64,000 nucleotides of DNA, taken from Monomorium pharaonis (lineage: Eukaryota > Arthropoda > Insecta > Hymenoptera > Formicidae). Positions 35,441-47,643 of this stretch are shown piece by piece (the first letter of the stretch is position 1; every line of letters starts with the position of its first letter). A program made the translations under genes and the position numbers. The stretch covers positions 19,328,358 through 19,392,357 of the forward strand of contig NC_050475.1 of the NCBI RefSeq assembly GCF_013373865.1, in the 5' to 3' direction. The notes beneath the pieces are model-generated. The model was not told where the DNA came from and ran no database searches. It saw only the letters and a program-made list of their open reading frames with translations.

Positions 35441-37921
35441 AAAAAACATTGATTTTCGCGTCTCCCGTGTGCATAAGTGTATGTAATTTTATTTTCGGGT
35501 TGTCATTAAGATTAGATTAACCCGAATTAAGCACGCGTACGTGACGGAGATTCGCAACGCCATTAACGATGTCGATTCGGGCAACGGTAACGGTTGTCCG
35601 TGGTCTTGAAAACGGGTTATCCCTATTCGCCACGATTCTCACCGATACACGGCGCTGGCATTAATGACGGCCGGCATAATAACGAGGATTAACCTTATTA
35701 CCACGGATACTATTATCGCCGTAGGTCTTCTTTATGGGCGCGGCAAAGTGTTCCGTGGCCGCGGGTAATTATCCGCGCTCTCGATGACGGCTCGCGCGCA
35801 GGATCGTCCGCTCGCTCGCTCGGCTGGCCGGCCCGAGCCGGGCCATTTGCGTGCATGTAACGATTAGCAAATAATTAATTGCTGCACGTGTGTACGAATG
35901 TGCGTGCCTCTGTGCCTCAGTCAATACGCGCACGTCGCCGGTCGATGCATCGAACGCGTGCGCGCACCGGTCCGATTAATATTATTGCGAGCCAGCGCGC
36001 CCCTTCTTTCTCTTTCTCTTCGCAGCCAGTTAGCCGTTCTTAATGTTACATTTATGAACACCTTATACATCGCACTAATTTATTCCGTTCCCTCTGTAAT
36101 TACGTACTGATATCTCGATGAAATTTACTCGTTACGTTTCCACTCGCGTTTCGAGAGCTCGTAAAACTAAAGTGAAAAATATCTAGTTGGAGAAGTATTA
36201 TTAATCTTGAACAGATTGCTCGAGATCAAGCATTTGCAACATCTTTTTTACTCTTGAAACGTAACTCTTGAAAAGGGACTTGATCCTCTATTTCTCTCGT
36301 ATAAACCGAGCACTCAATTCAAATTTAATTTTTTCAATTACACATATATGACATAAAAATTTATTCTAAAAAATTTTCCGACTTTCTATTTACAATTTTG
36401 AGAGTATGATTATAACATTTGTATGATTGATTTCTTAATTTCATTTTGTTAAAGACTTTGAAAACATTCATTTGTCGAATACGAGCAATAGGGGGATTAA
36501 TAGAAATATTGATTTTTTTGTCGCTTGAAAAAGCACACAATTCAAAAGCTCGCCGTACCGCGGAATTTTTGCGTCCAACAGAAATCTCCGAGTTGATCGG
36601 AGAAATCCGGCGATACCGGTGCGGTGCGTAGACCTCCTTTGTAACGGAGAACCGTTACACCTTTAGCGCCGGGTATATCCATGCGTAACTAATCTCCCGT
36701 CCGCCGCATTAACATCCCGATCTAGATTGCGATTCGCGATCCGGCGCACCGGATCGCGGTGTAATCGGGCGAGGCGCTGGGCACCGGGGATGCCTGCTCC
36801 GGGAAAGTGGCCCGGGCTATTGACGCCCGAGAGCCTCCCGGATGCGGAATCTCCAAGTTCCGGTACGCTGCGGGTCCGTTTCTGGGCTAGCTGCAAGCGA
36901 CTCGAGACTCGCGAGTTTCGAGGTAATTTCCGTGGAATTTGCTCGTCCGTTCGCGCGCGCGTATTCGAACACCGCTGGTGGTGGCGGCGGCGGCGGCGAC
37001 GACGACGACGGAAGGGCGATCTCTTACGTGAAATTTGCGGGCGCTGCTGACGACGTGGAGCGACGCCAATATCACGGAATTTTGTACAAAATAAAAAAAA
37101 AGAAAGAAAAGAATTCGTGTGACGATTCCCCAGACAAATTAAACGCCCTGTATCGTAGAAAGCGGAATAAAATGAGTTTTCCCGATCTGCCCGTTGTTTT
37201 ATTACTCCAGCTATCTGTTTCGCGATGTTCTACGATATTACTCGCAGCCGATAGAGATAGAGGAGCCGTTTCCTCATCAGTAAGCCACTCTCGGTGCTGC
37301 CGCGACAGAGCGCAGCGGAGCGAAAATTATCGGCACGGTGTTTCGACTTAAATCAAATCAGCTGCGTATTAGTTAATTAGCTGTCCTGGAACCGTGACAC
37401 GTTACATTGGCAATAATTTCTGGAGCGGAACTCGGTACGTTTCCTCGACCGTGCACTCGTTCACGCGTAAAGTTTTAATACACACAATCACGCGATGGAA
37501 ACGTACAGGACGAATTGTCGTATTGCAATTACCCAGCTTGATATTTAATGAGTAATTAAATTTTCAACGTTCAAAACGGAAAGTTGCAAAAGAGGCCAAT
37601 AACTACGCTGACCAGTGGCGTTAATCGATTTTACCATATGTTTTCCTCCCTTAGCTTAAACGATAGTAATCGATATCGAATTCGAGTCGATTCGTGACTC
37701 GAGCGCGAGGGTTCGCGATCCCATCTCCGTTTAGTTGTTGAACGCACGGGCCTGTCTGGGCTTCGTGTTTCATTTATCTAACACGATGATCACGCTCGAC
37801 GCGAGATGAGAATCAAGGCGGTCACACATTTTTCATCGCTGTGAACGTCGCTTAAACGCAAGCACCGTGCGTCAGTCGAGGCTCTTGATTTCACGCACAC
37901 GCGTCCAACGGCTTAGTCAGT
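35441..37921. other. Non-coding DNA, no gene recognised
   Basis: CpG-rich at 35560-36060, AT-rich at 36160-36560, CpG-rich again with a (GGC)n(GAC)n compound repeat at 36976-37011. ACTCTTGAAA is duplicated at 36250 and 36264 (14-bp period). Frames at 36727-37351 overlap in two phases and include the triplet repeat. Confidence 0.5.
36976..37011. repeat. Compound (GGC)n(GAC)n microsatellite
   Basis: GGT/GGC units change to GAC units in the same phase, as when a point-mutated unit spreads by slippage. Confidence 0.93.
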
Positions 37922-37975
37922 ACACGCGCGCGCGCGCGCGCGCGCATGTGTGAGTGTGTGTGTGTGTGTGTGTGT
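37922..37975. repeat. Compound (CG)n(GT)n, Z-DNA-prone
   Basis: About 11 CG units followed by about 14 GT units with one GAG interruption, giving 54 bp of nearly continuous purine-pyrimidine alternation. (CG)n is the strongest Z-forming sequence. Confidence 0.95.
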
Positions 37976-39566
37976 CGGTGGCCACGGGAGCGGGTGGGAA
38001 GGAGGAAAGGAGAGGGAGGTGGAAGGCGGACAGGTCATCGACCCGGCCGAGCACTGTTTCTAGCAGAATAGCTCTTTTGCCAGCGAATGTGTGTCACGTG
38101 TGGCACACTCGCCGCCACCGCTTGCGTGTACTCGCCGCCGCCGCCGCCGCCGCTTGCGGTGCGTGTGAGAGTGCGATCGCGCGTGCACGCTTCTCCCGTT
38201 GCAAGCACGCACGGAAGAGTTTTACCTATAGGCACGACGAGACGCGAGTCGGACACACGCGCATACGTACACGCGCGCGCGCGCGCGCGCCGCATGTCGC
38301 TCTGTCGCGTCGAACGCACGCACGACACTGACGCGGATGCGAGATGCGCGAGTCGCGAGTGAACGCGTGTCGCGGGGTGAAAAAGAAAAAGATTCAGAGA
38401 GGGTAGCTTTCTGCCGAGAGAGCGGAGAGACGAGCGAGGGAACTTTAACATTTATCTTGTTCAGAGAAATTTCAATTTGTAACTCTGGAATATAATATAC
38501 GAGGCATTTACCCTCTCGGCCTTGGCGTCTACCGCGATGGATATCAATTTTCCTGCAATTTATAATGCATAGCTTGAAAAGAGGAAATAATACTCGAGTC
38601 CCAAAGCGCACCGTAATGATCATCAGTCTTGTAATCACTGATTATGAAATTCATACGTCATTTATCAAAAGACACAGTACCGTCGCGCGTCACAAGTATG
38701 CCTAGCACAACAGTCAACCAAAGATAAATCCGCTGATTATCCTTTATATGTAAATTCATCTTTTAATATGATAATTATATAATATTTATTTCTTGTGTGC
38801 GTGTGCGCGCGCGCAGTAAAAATTAGTAACCAAAAGAGCTGGATGATTACATTCACTGTAGAAATCTCGCTAAAATGGAAAAACATTAAAAATTTCACGA
38901 TTTTATAATTATCTTGGTTATTTCAACTTGTTTTTCTTCGGTCTTCAATTTTAATCTTTTACGACCCATTATGTTATAAAATCGCGTTATCGTCCATCTC
39001 ACGTGAATAAGTACAAAATAAAATAATGCTTTGAGGAAGTCTCGAAAAAGTAATACTTCCCACACGTCCATTCGAGAGTCCTACCTTCTTCACCGGTATA
39101 TTGCAAAGCTTACAAAGTATCCTGGATCGGGACGAGATTTTGAGATGTCTATCACCGTCCGCGAGAAACCGGCACGTGCGTTTCTATCCCGTCGCCGGGA
39201 TACGAATATCATCGTCCAAAGGTCGCCGCGGGCAAAACGCTTATGCAGAGCTCTAGTCGTTTCCATTTAAACTCCTACACACTACCGTATATACCTGTTC
39301 TCTCTGAGTAAGGTGTGCTTTCGTTAAGCTCGCTGGTACAACAGACGCGATCATATATCCCCCGTAGCGCTGAGCGCGTCGTGCAGGCGGATTCCCAAAG
39401 CAAGGGAAAAGCGGAAAATTTAGGATCGCGTAACTCTCGCCCGATTAAGTAACAGAACCTTGGTAAACATATATGCGCAAGTTAGATTAGAGATTTGAAA
39501 CTAAAGAGGTTTCTCCACGGGTTAACAGCAAAGGCTCGTGGATTACGTGCGTTTACCAAAACCGTT
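37976..39566. other. Non-coding DNA with CCG and CG repeats
   Basis: (CCG)n lies at 38133-38153 and (CG)n at 38272-38290. AT-rich from 38640 to 39030, including an alternating TGTGCGTGTGCGCGCGCGC run (about 38796-38815). Frames are short and repeat-derived. Confidence 0.5.
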
Positions 39567-39676
39567 CTACTTAATTCAGCAAATATTATCTAATTAAACG
39601 TATTAAGAATGGAAAAAGACAATATGTCAAATTAAGTAAATATATTTTGCTAGATAATATTTACTGCATTAAATAG
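39567..39676. repeat. Imperfect foldback, about 26-bp arms
   Basis: CTACTTAATTCAGCAAATAT (39567-39586, continuing TATCTA to 39592) pairs with TAGATAATATTTACTGCATTAAATAG (39651-39676), about 22 of 26 positions matching. The spacer is about 58 nt. The size fits a small MITE remnant or an RNA hairpin. No relative was found elsewhere in the window. Confidence 0.65.
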
Positions 39677-40900
39677 AAAGCTTTCGGTAGACAGACATGT
39701 CCACCGAAGCAGCTACCACAATCTACGGAGTCTATTTAATCATTTCTATCTGATATAACATAGTGCTGCCTCGAAAATTGCCCGGGCCGCGGTTCTTCGC
39801 CGATAGAGAAACACGCGAATCCCGAGTTGAAGTTGCATGATACGCGCTCGTGGAAAAGTCATTTTACGATTGATAGCCATTTTTCGTTTGGCCAACAACG
39901 GCACGGTAAACGGTAATTTTCGTGAGATAAAAATAGCCCCCGAGCCGGTAAAAAGGCGAAGAGGCGAACAAGAAGTACAACTCTGTGAAGGAACTCCCTT
40001 TTTTTTCCTCCTCGGTAAACTCGGAAACTCTCTTCCCCGTCCGGGCGTGATTTTCGCGTCCCGCGGGGAAAACCGCTCGTCGGAATATCGCGGACGGGAA
40101 GGAATGCACGATGGAATATAGATCGTTCTGGCATCGATCCACAGACGGAAGAGACGGTTAACGTGGCGAATCAAGGGGGAAGGCGAGGGAGAAAGAAGGG
40201 AGCATTGCGACACGGGTCCGCGCGAAATAATTGCCCTGGCCCCGACGGAACCGAATAATTATCGCAGAGTCGAGAGTCGACGGCCCGCGCCGACTTTTCC
40301 CTATGTAGAAATAACGCGTTCCGCAGATTAAGAGTCCGCGATAGCGGGCGCCGCGCCGCGTATAATTGCCTTCTGAGAACGTTGCTCGTCGCACTTTTAT
40401 CGTCGCTCTTTTCGCGAGAGCGGCCGCGAATCGTGATTTATTCGCGGCCAAGTCAAGACGGACGGTACTACGTACGCCGCGGACGATAGATTCGTGTGCA
40501 GCCAGCATGTGGGGAACGCTAAGAGCACAGATATTCCTTATCTATAAATCTCCGCGAGACTACGGGGCCGCGCTATATCTTGATAAACGTCGGGAATCGG
40601 ACGGCGCCACGTGGACACAATGTTCCCCCTCGCGCTCAAGATTAGCTCTAGAATTCATTGGCGAGAGATATCCGCATCTCACCCGTGTCTTCGGTGACAT
40701 TCCGTATGGTAATGCGAAATTTCCTACCCGAGCATCGAGAAACTCGCGACGCTCGTTACCCGACAACGCCGCGAATTCCCGTGACATTTTGCTCGAATAC
40801 GTCGCGTTGCGAAACGAACGTAAAAGCATCCGGCTACATTTTAGCGGAACAAGAGGTGACGTTTTACCAGTATACGACTCGCGATTCTTTAAACTACTTT

Positions 40901-40906
<6 letters not shown>
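39677..40906. other. CpG-rich non-coding DNA
   Basis: Overlapping frames on both strands (for example 40366-40965 plus, 40158-40508 minus) are stop-poor. The plus frame ends in poly-Ser-Leu from the adjacent (TC)n. No family or RNA gene is recognised. Confidence 0.5.

Positions 40907-40957
<51 letters not shown>
40907..40957. repeat. (TC)n microsatellite
   Basis: About 25 perfect TC units. Confidence 0.97.
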
Positions 40958-40959
<2 letters not shown>

Positions 40960-42214
40960 ATATAATAAAGAAGCTATTTATAACGATGGACGCGCGTCTC
41001 CGACGTCTTTTTCAAAACAGATCTGCTCATCTTTTGTTCGAAATGGAGATTTTTATTGGCAACGTTCCTGTTCTCTCGACATTTTTCAAGATTCTCTCCT
41101 TGACCTTACTTCTTTAGAATTCGGCGTATTTATTTACCGCGAGATATCGTAATTTTCCTCATATTTGTATTCAAAATCTATTTTGACATTGTTAAAAAAT
41201 TTATGACGACACGCACCGATCGAGTTGTCAAAAAATTAGCTCTTTCAACTTTTTGTTTCGATATACATTCGTATATTTCAATGTGCCTTCGTCGCGTATA
41301 TTCCGTATATTGGAATGTAGTCTAGTCGTACAAAACTATAAAGTCAACCTACGTTCCGTATTGATTGCCGATGAAGAAATCTCATAATATATTCTACAAA
41401 CATCGGGCTGCCATTAATATATTTCACCGGAAATTTAAATCCCCGCCGCTGGAAGTGTTAAAGAGTGCGAACACGACATTTGGAATCTAGGCCAAACGGC
41501 GGCGTCTGTCACTTACGACTATTCCACAATGTGTCGTTAAAGATGACAAACAAGAGTCTGCGCGATTGGGAAATCGATAGCGCGCGGTACGGTCGTTAGA
41601 CACGTATAAAATCCTATCTCGTAAAAGCGGATACGAAAATAGTCTCTCCTCGTTTGTTCAATTCGATTCATCCTCATAAACCACTCTCTTCCCCGCGATA
41701 AAACTTGCTTTTACGCTGAATTATGCTTAAACACGAAGCTTAATACGGTTTAACTAGCGTGTGGCCATAATAGAAATCACGCGTACTTGTCCACTTTACA
41801 ATTTAATTATAATAATTCCCTTCAACGTAATTATTATAACATGTAATAAGAAAATAATTATATATATATACACATATGTATGTACATACTACATTTATAA
41901 CGTGACACGCATTAAAAAATCATTAAGCATTTTCTCGCGAAGCGTTATTATTACCGTTACATTAGGTAATTATCATGACGGTGAAAGGCAACAAAAAAAA
42001 AAAAGTCACATGGGACTCGGCGATAACGCGGTCGGAGTGCAATAGGAAAGTAGGTGTGGTACTCCCCGTAGTATCCCCGTATCGCGGTACAAAAGCGAGT
42101 ACCCAGGCACGTTTCTCGTCGCACCGTCGAGTCACCGTCGACTTTCACGCGCGGCATCCCGACCCGGAGAGCCCGTGCGTGCACCTCGCGTGCAATGGTC
42201 AAGGAAGGAAGGCG
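40958..42214. other. Non-coding DNA, partly AT-rich
   Basis: AT-rich at 41150-41400 and 41760-41970 with TA/TACA runs near 41860-41890. Poly-A lies at about 41992-42003. No coding frame is recognised. Confidence 0.5.

Positions 42215-42243
<29 letters not shown>
42215..42243. repeat. (ACG)n microsatellite
   Basis: About nine ACG units in CpG-rich surroundings, followed at about 42303-42319 by four CATA units and at 42418-42446 by (TCC)n(TC)n. Confidence 0.96.
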
Positions 42244-42245
<2 letters not shown>

Positions 42246-43650
42246 GCCTTACCGGACTCCGCGCCGCATTGCTCGCTGGCAAAAAGCCAATGGGCTCGCG
42301 CGCATACATACATACATACGTCGCGCGATCGCCCGCAAGCCGCGTAAGTAACGACGTTAAGAGGATGCCAGCTCCCCCGAGAGCACAATGCCGCCATTGT
42401 ACGCACCTCCCTGGATCTGCTCCTCCTCCTCCTCTCTCTCTCTCTCCCCCCGCCTGTCCCAAGAATCGTACGTGTATCCCATTGTTTTCAGGCACGCGTT
42501 GCACACAGCGACGTGCATCGGGGCGCATTAACGCGCGAGAAACGCGAATTTCGACTCGCGGATTTAGAAGCGGACGAAAGACGGAATTAGGATAGACGTC
42601 CCCCGGCTGACGGCACAGCTTTTGGCTTCTAGTAATCGTGTAAAGTAACTTGTGTCAACTTGTTTTCGGTTTTCAAGCTTCGAAATGTCTGCACAACGTG
42701 CGCGAGCAACTTCGGAAAAAAAAAAGAATATTTATATTGTACATTTATTAATATTTCCAGTAAATATTACGTAGATCTACATTTTAAAAAATTTATTTTA
42801 CCTACTGTAGTATAATCAGTTTAGCAATAACGAAACCTTATTTTATTTAGACGATCCTTTATTATCATACAATCGAAAGTATAATATCGAATATGCCTAC
42901 GTGAAGTTTTGCTTTTACCGACTCATTTCACTACTCTGTAAGATAGCTGTCAAGCTTGGCTCGCTCGAAGACAGGAGACACATGTTCCTCGCGAGAGTCT
43001 TCTCATGTTTCGCCAGTGCGTGGACGGAAAGTGGCATCAGCCACTATGTGCTCATCATCATCACGTGAATTTGAACAACGACGACGACGATGACAAAGAC
43101 GACGTCGATTCTTTTCTGGAACAGCTTCGTTAGCAAATGGAGGATAGAAAACGACGCGACAGAAACAAGAACGACACAATTACACACGAAAAAAAAAGAC
43201 GAATCGTCGTGGCCGATCGTCGTAAATCGGTGAAAGTATTTTCTACCGGTGTGCCACTGACCTGCGCAATATATAATGCTTATGTGCTTAATATACGCAG
43301 CCGTGCAATCACGAACGCGCCTACGCTTGCTTGGATCATCTTCGCCTCAAGAGCCTAGGGGATTTGTTTCCCTGGGTGACGTCCTAAAATAACCCGAATT
43401 ATCCGTCTACCTTCAATTTGCAACAAAAGAATCCGTCGCAGATCAGAAGAAGTAACGCAAATTACTTGTAAAGCTCTCTTGATGTGCGACACTTTTATAT
43501 CTAGCGCTATTTCTATACCTGTTCATCTTGTCTTTCACGTACTAAAATAAGTTTATCTTTATATATACTCGACTACTTAGAGTTCGACACAATAGGAGCG
43601 AATCTAGATGTCATATATTTTAATATTACACGTTAATATATAATAGAGTC
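42244..43650. other. Non-coding DNA, no gene recognised
   Basis: CpG-rich to 42600 including the (TCC)n(TC)n run at 42418-42446. AT-rich at 42715-42900. A short ACG/GATGAC run lies at 43078-43093. AT-rich again from 43480. Confidence 0.5.
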
Positions 43651-43863
43651 GCCTAAGTATGACATATGTTCCCATGATTTCGAAATATGACGATACAAAC
43701 ATCCATTGTTGTCCTTAGGCATTATATATTTAATATTGTAATTCCAAGAAGAAATCTTCTTTCAACAAAACCTAACGACGAAACGGTTCGTTCTTACCTA
43801 AAGACGACATTGTCCGTATCGTCGTATTTCGAAATCACGAGAACATATGTCATACTTATATTC
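43651..43863. repeat. Long inverted duplication with CpG/TpG asymmetry
   Basis: The left arm (about 43652-43718) begins TAAGTATGACATATGTTC. The right arm (about 43795-43860) is its reverse complement over about 65 bp with roughly 55 identical positions, 7 substitutions and a few small gaps. The spacer is about 75 nt. All seven substitutions are transitions, and four place CpG in the right arm against TpG or CpA in the left arm. The left arm is itself bounded by GCCTAAG (43651-43657) and CTTAGGC (43714-43720). Candidates are a nested MITE pair or a long hairpin RNA precursor. A short frame crossing it (43687-43929) is not convincing. Confidence 0.75.
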
Positions 43864-46387
43864 CACTGCAAATATGTGTCTAGGTACGAGATGGTGCGCA
43901 TCCGTGAGCATTGCCCAATGACCGAATAATGCGTAGAGCCGCGACGCACGACAGTATTTTGCAATTGTCGCCGTCTTGAAATATCTTACGTGACACTATT
44001 GTGCGTTCATCGACTATGATCATAAAACGGGAAACATCATTCTGCACCGCGAGCGCATCTGCAATTTGCCCGTTCGACGGGTAGGTTATTACATAATCCT
44101 CTCTTTCATACTCGTGACTTAAAATTATCAACTATAAATCGCATAGCTAACAAGCATTAAAAGCACTGCGTGTATTTTCTCGAATATTTTAATTTTAAAT
44201 TTAAACAACTTTTTTAATATTTAAAATGTAACAGCTTCGAAATTATTTCAGACTTTGTTTTCCGTGCTTTCCTCTTTTTTTTTTTCGTTCATTTTATTTC
44301 GTTGATTCATACATTTTATTTAAAAAATGCTGTTTTTTATTATTTGGTAAAATTATATATATTAGCTTTATCTTTTGCCGCACAACTGCGGTGACTGTTA
44401 AATTACGAAATGTCGTTTATATTGCATCGTGATACTAATACGCGCGAAATGAGGATATCCGGAACGTCTCACGTTATGGTACAAAATGTTTGAGTAACAT
44501 TCGAGGCGATTGTGTTCCAATTTTAGCTGCAAAACGAACAAACGGAAAGGACCGGGCGAAAAGGAGATGAAATGCACCTGTTGCTAAACGCGGTTCCCAG
44601 ACGACTCGAAAACTAGGCACGAGCGAGCACCTTCGAGCACCCTCCTGTACACGCTCTCTCTCTACTCGCAATAGGAACCTCGTAAATATCAAAAAGAAGG
44701 TGAGACGTCCACTTCCAGGAAAGATGTCACAGCGGCAAAAGGCGAAACATCTGCCGAGTCACTTAATGGACGATTTAATCGAAGTCACTTCTCCCCGATT
44801 GAGAGAATTAATTGCAAGTCAGACTTCAATGCATACAACAGAACGATGCATGTATCTTGCATGAATAGCACGAGAAAGAGATAACTACAAGTGTAAACGT
44901 CATACAATTTCAGACAATAATATAAACGGTAAAATTATCGCTCTTATCCATCACGACGTTCTAGATCTCGAAGGCTGATGCGTTTGGAAATTCTTAAAAA
45001 TTTCCGCACCGTACTCTCGTTATGTGCAGATAAAAATTCGGGGAAAAAATTCAAATCGTTATAATAGAGATTCAAACGTAAGGGTCAACGGACGTATCTG
45101 TTGATAAGAGATAGAATCCAAGCGCTCTAACAGCCCGTCCGACTGGTATCGCGTTGCGAGGTGAAAAATTCGCGCCGAAACTGTTAATGGAGCTGTCGGC
45201 GCATTACAATAACATTTCAACGAGCTGCAGCTGCGCGTTGTGCGAAATGAAGGCGCACATATGTACGTGCGAGGGCGAGAGGAAAATTAACGAACAAAAA
45301 GTAATCGACGCCGCGCCGGTCTCGCGCCGCTCCGTTGGATATTAGATTTCGCGGCAACGCGTTTTAACGAAGCTGTCGCGAGGTCTCGTTCACCGTCTCG
45401 CGGACCTACGACGAATTGATTTAGGAGATGTGTGTGTGTGTGTGTGTGTGGGAGAGAGTAAAGAGGAAAGGAGTCAAGGGACGAGGGCCGCACGAGGATT
45501 ACGAGCTCCCCGTGACCGCGCGTTTAATTATTGCACGGCGCGTACCAATTTACGAGCGAGCGGTCACCGATGTCGAACGCCGGAGAACCAATTCCGAGGG
45601 CGACATATACAATCTACGAGGGCGAAGGGTCGGGGATGGGGCAGAGTTCCATTTCGGAGGCTCACTTCCGAAGGAACTTGGAGCGCTCTCTCTTTCTCTC
45701 TCCCTTCTCTTTCAGAAACGAGCAGATATGTAATCATGAAGTATGGAAGAGAAGAAATGTCGACAACAGTGACATAAATGATGCAAGTAAAACTAGAGAT
45801 AAAAGGAAGACTTTTATATGCGACAGTTACGTTTGCTCATAAACGTCTATTTTACCGTAAAATTTTATACTTTGCTGTTCATAAAATCGTAAAAATTTCA
45901 CCATAAAGTGACTGAACTCCCGAGTTTATTAACAAATCTTGTTCTGATATTTCCAAACACAATTACGTTTATTCATTGATTAAAAGAGGATCCTAAAAAG
46001 AGGACGGTCTTTTTAGAGTTGTTTACTTTACGAGAAGTGGCTCGGTGAATGGTGACGTAATCTCCAACGAATATATCGAGAAAATTGGTATTTTCATAGT
46101 GCGAAATTCATATCTGAATATAGCCGCATTGTAAGCACATCGCGGAAACGATTCTCAGGTGGGATTAAGAAAATAACGAACTCGCCCAATGACGACTGCG
46201 CTTGCCAGATGTGTGATCGGTTGATCAATTGGAACGTGAAGAAAACTGGAAACGAGCCAGAAGGCTTCCAACAAAACTCGCGAAGGGAGATTGCCTCAAA
46301 AGATAGCGATGTCAGAAACTGCAAAGATTGATGTTGCAATAAAATTATATAATCCCAACAACTTTGAACTATAATTTTCAAGTGCCT
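43864..46387. other. Non-coding DNA, no gene recognised
   Basis: AT-rich at 44100-44430 with poly-T at about 44274-44285, and again at 45840-46070. (GT)n lies at 45429-45450, followed by GA-rich DNA. Frames at 45428-45842 occupy all three plus phases and derive from GT/GA-rich, stop-poor DNA. Confidence 0.5.
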
Positions 46388-46605
46388 GCCAGTTTTGCTT
46401 ATTTAAAAATTTAGCTAGATACAAATATAATTTTATTAAATTGTCAAAATTGTTATTTACAACGCTCAAAAGTTGATCGCTAGATTGTCGACACTTTTTG
46501 CAGCATTCCTCATTACGCTTGAGCGTCCATCGTAATTATTTTGATAATCCAACTATGATGATCTATTTAGCTAAATATATATACTTCAGCAAAATCTTTC
46601 TTTCC
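46388..46605. mobile_element. Foldback element, family B copy 2
   Basis: The left arm (46388-46470) contains AGTTTTGCTTATTTAAAAAT and TTTAGCTAGATACA, then GTCAAAAT and ACGCTCAA. The right arm (about 46517-46605), in reverse complement, gives GATTTTGCTGAAGTATATAT, ATTTAGCTAAATAGATCA, TCAAAATAATTACG and ACGCTCAAG, so the element folds back on itself with a loop of about 46 nt. Its left arm also matches family B copy 1 at 27041-27112. No coding capacity. Confidence 0.6.
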
Positions 46606-47615
46606 ATCTTTATGCACATGGCAATGTAACTTTTAATATAAAATAAAAAATGACATGTAAGCAATTGTGTTGTTTCTTTACGCATTATAAAATAAATTTT
46701 TTCAGGTTCAATCCACATCCTTGGTTATAAGGGTTTAAATAAAAAAATCCGTATCAAATGTTTGCGCGTGTTTGAGACACTAATTGCCTATTAGCGAGAA
46801 ACCAAAAAGGACAAAAGTATAGGATAGCACAGCGTACGGGAGTGACCCTCGGCCTTATATTTACCGAGCGTATAGCAAATCTAACGATTCCCTTACTTTT
46901 CCGTGTGGATGCCCTGCCTAACAAAGATCGAAGAAAGTTGACCACGCTACATTTACCGCGACCTATTCCAACCGGTCCTTCTTTCCTCGTTCTCGGTTCG
47001 TTTCGTGAACCGGTTACGTCAGGCGCACTTCGTCATCGTTCTCCTCGCGCGAGCCTTGAAAATCGCGCGCGACTTCTATCTGAGATCTCTCTCTCTCTCT
47101 CTTTCTCTCTCCCCCCTTGCCCCTCTCTCCTGAAAGCAATAATCGCGTACGACGAGAAAGATAATCGATTCGAGCGAATAAACTTTCTCTCCCGCTGCAG
47201 TTAACTCTCTCGCGCGAGTTGTAGCTTTCTTGCGTACCGAGACGAAGGAATCGTGCCACACGCCAAGTAAACATTAACCAGCCATAGATTTACCGCTACG
47301 CGATATACGATACACGATATATAGTTGTTAAAATAGCCGTATCCCGATTTAGTGCCTCGGTCTGCTCGTTACAGGCCGACAAATCTCTCGCATCAAGAAA
47401 ATTGCAACGAATTAATTTCAACAGTTACGACCCTGGCATACTACTATTTGAGATTCGACTCTCATCCGGCTCTATACTTGATCCTCTCCTCCCGCTTTCA
47501 GTGAGAAGTCACTCGTTCGCGAAACGCGAAGGATAAACGCGAGGACGATAGAAACAGTTTCGTTCCAGCGATTTCATCGCCAGAGTAGATATTTTTGCCG
47601 AAGGGGAGAGGCGCA

Positions 47616-47643
47616 GGGGGGGGGGGGGGGAGGCAAGAGGGGC
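47616..47643 (+). repeat. Poly-G tract, G-quadruplex-prone
   Basis: A 15-base G run followed by GGGG 14 bases later. It can supply four G-tracts on the plus strand. Confidence 0.85.

Noticed and set aside
40366..40965. 199-codon plus-strand frame
   Set aside because: Runs through stop-poor CpG-rich DNA and ends in the (TC)n microsatellite. Overlaps a minus-strand frame.
46700..46740. AGGTTCAATCC resembling a tRNA T-arm (B box)
   Set aside because: No A box, acceptor stem or cloverleaf can be built around it.
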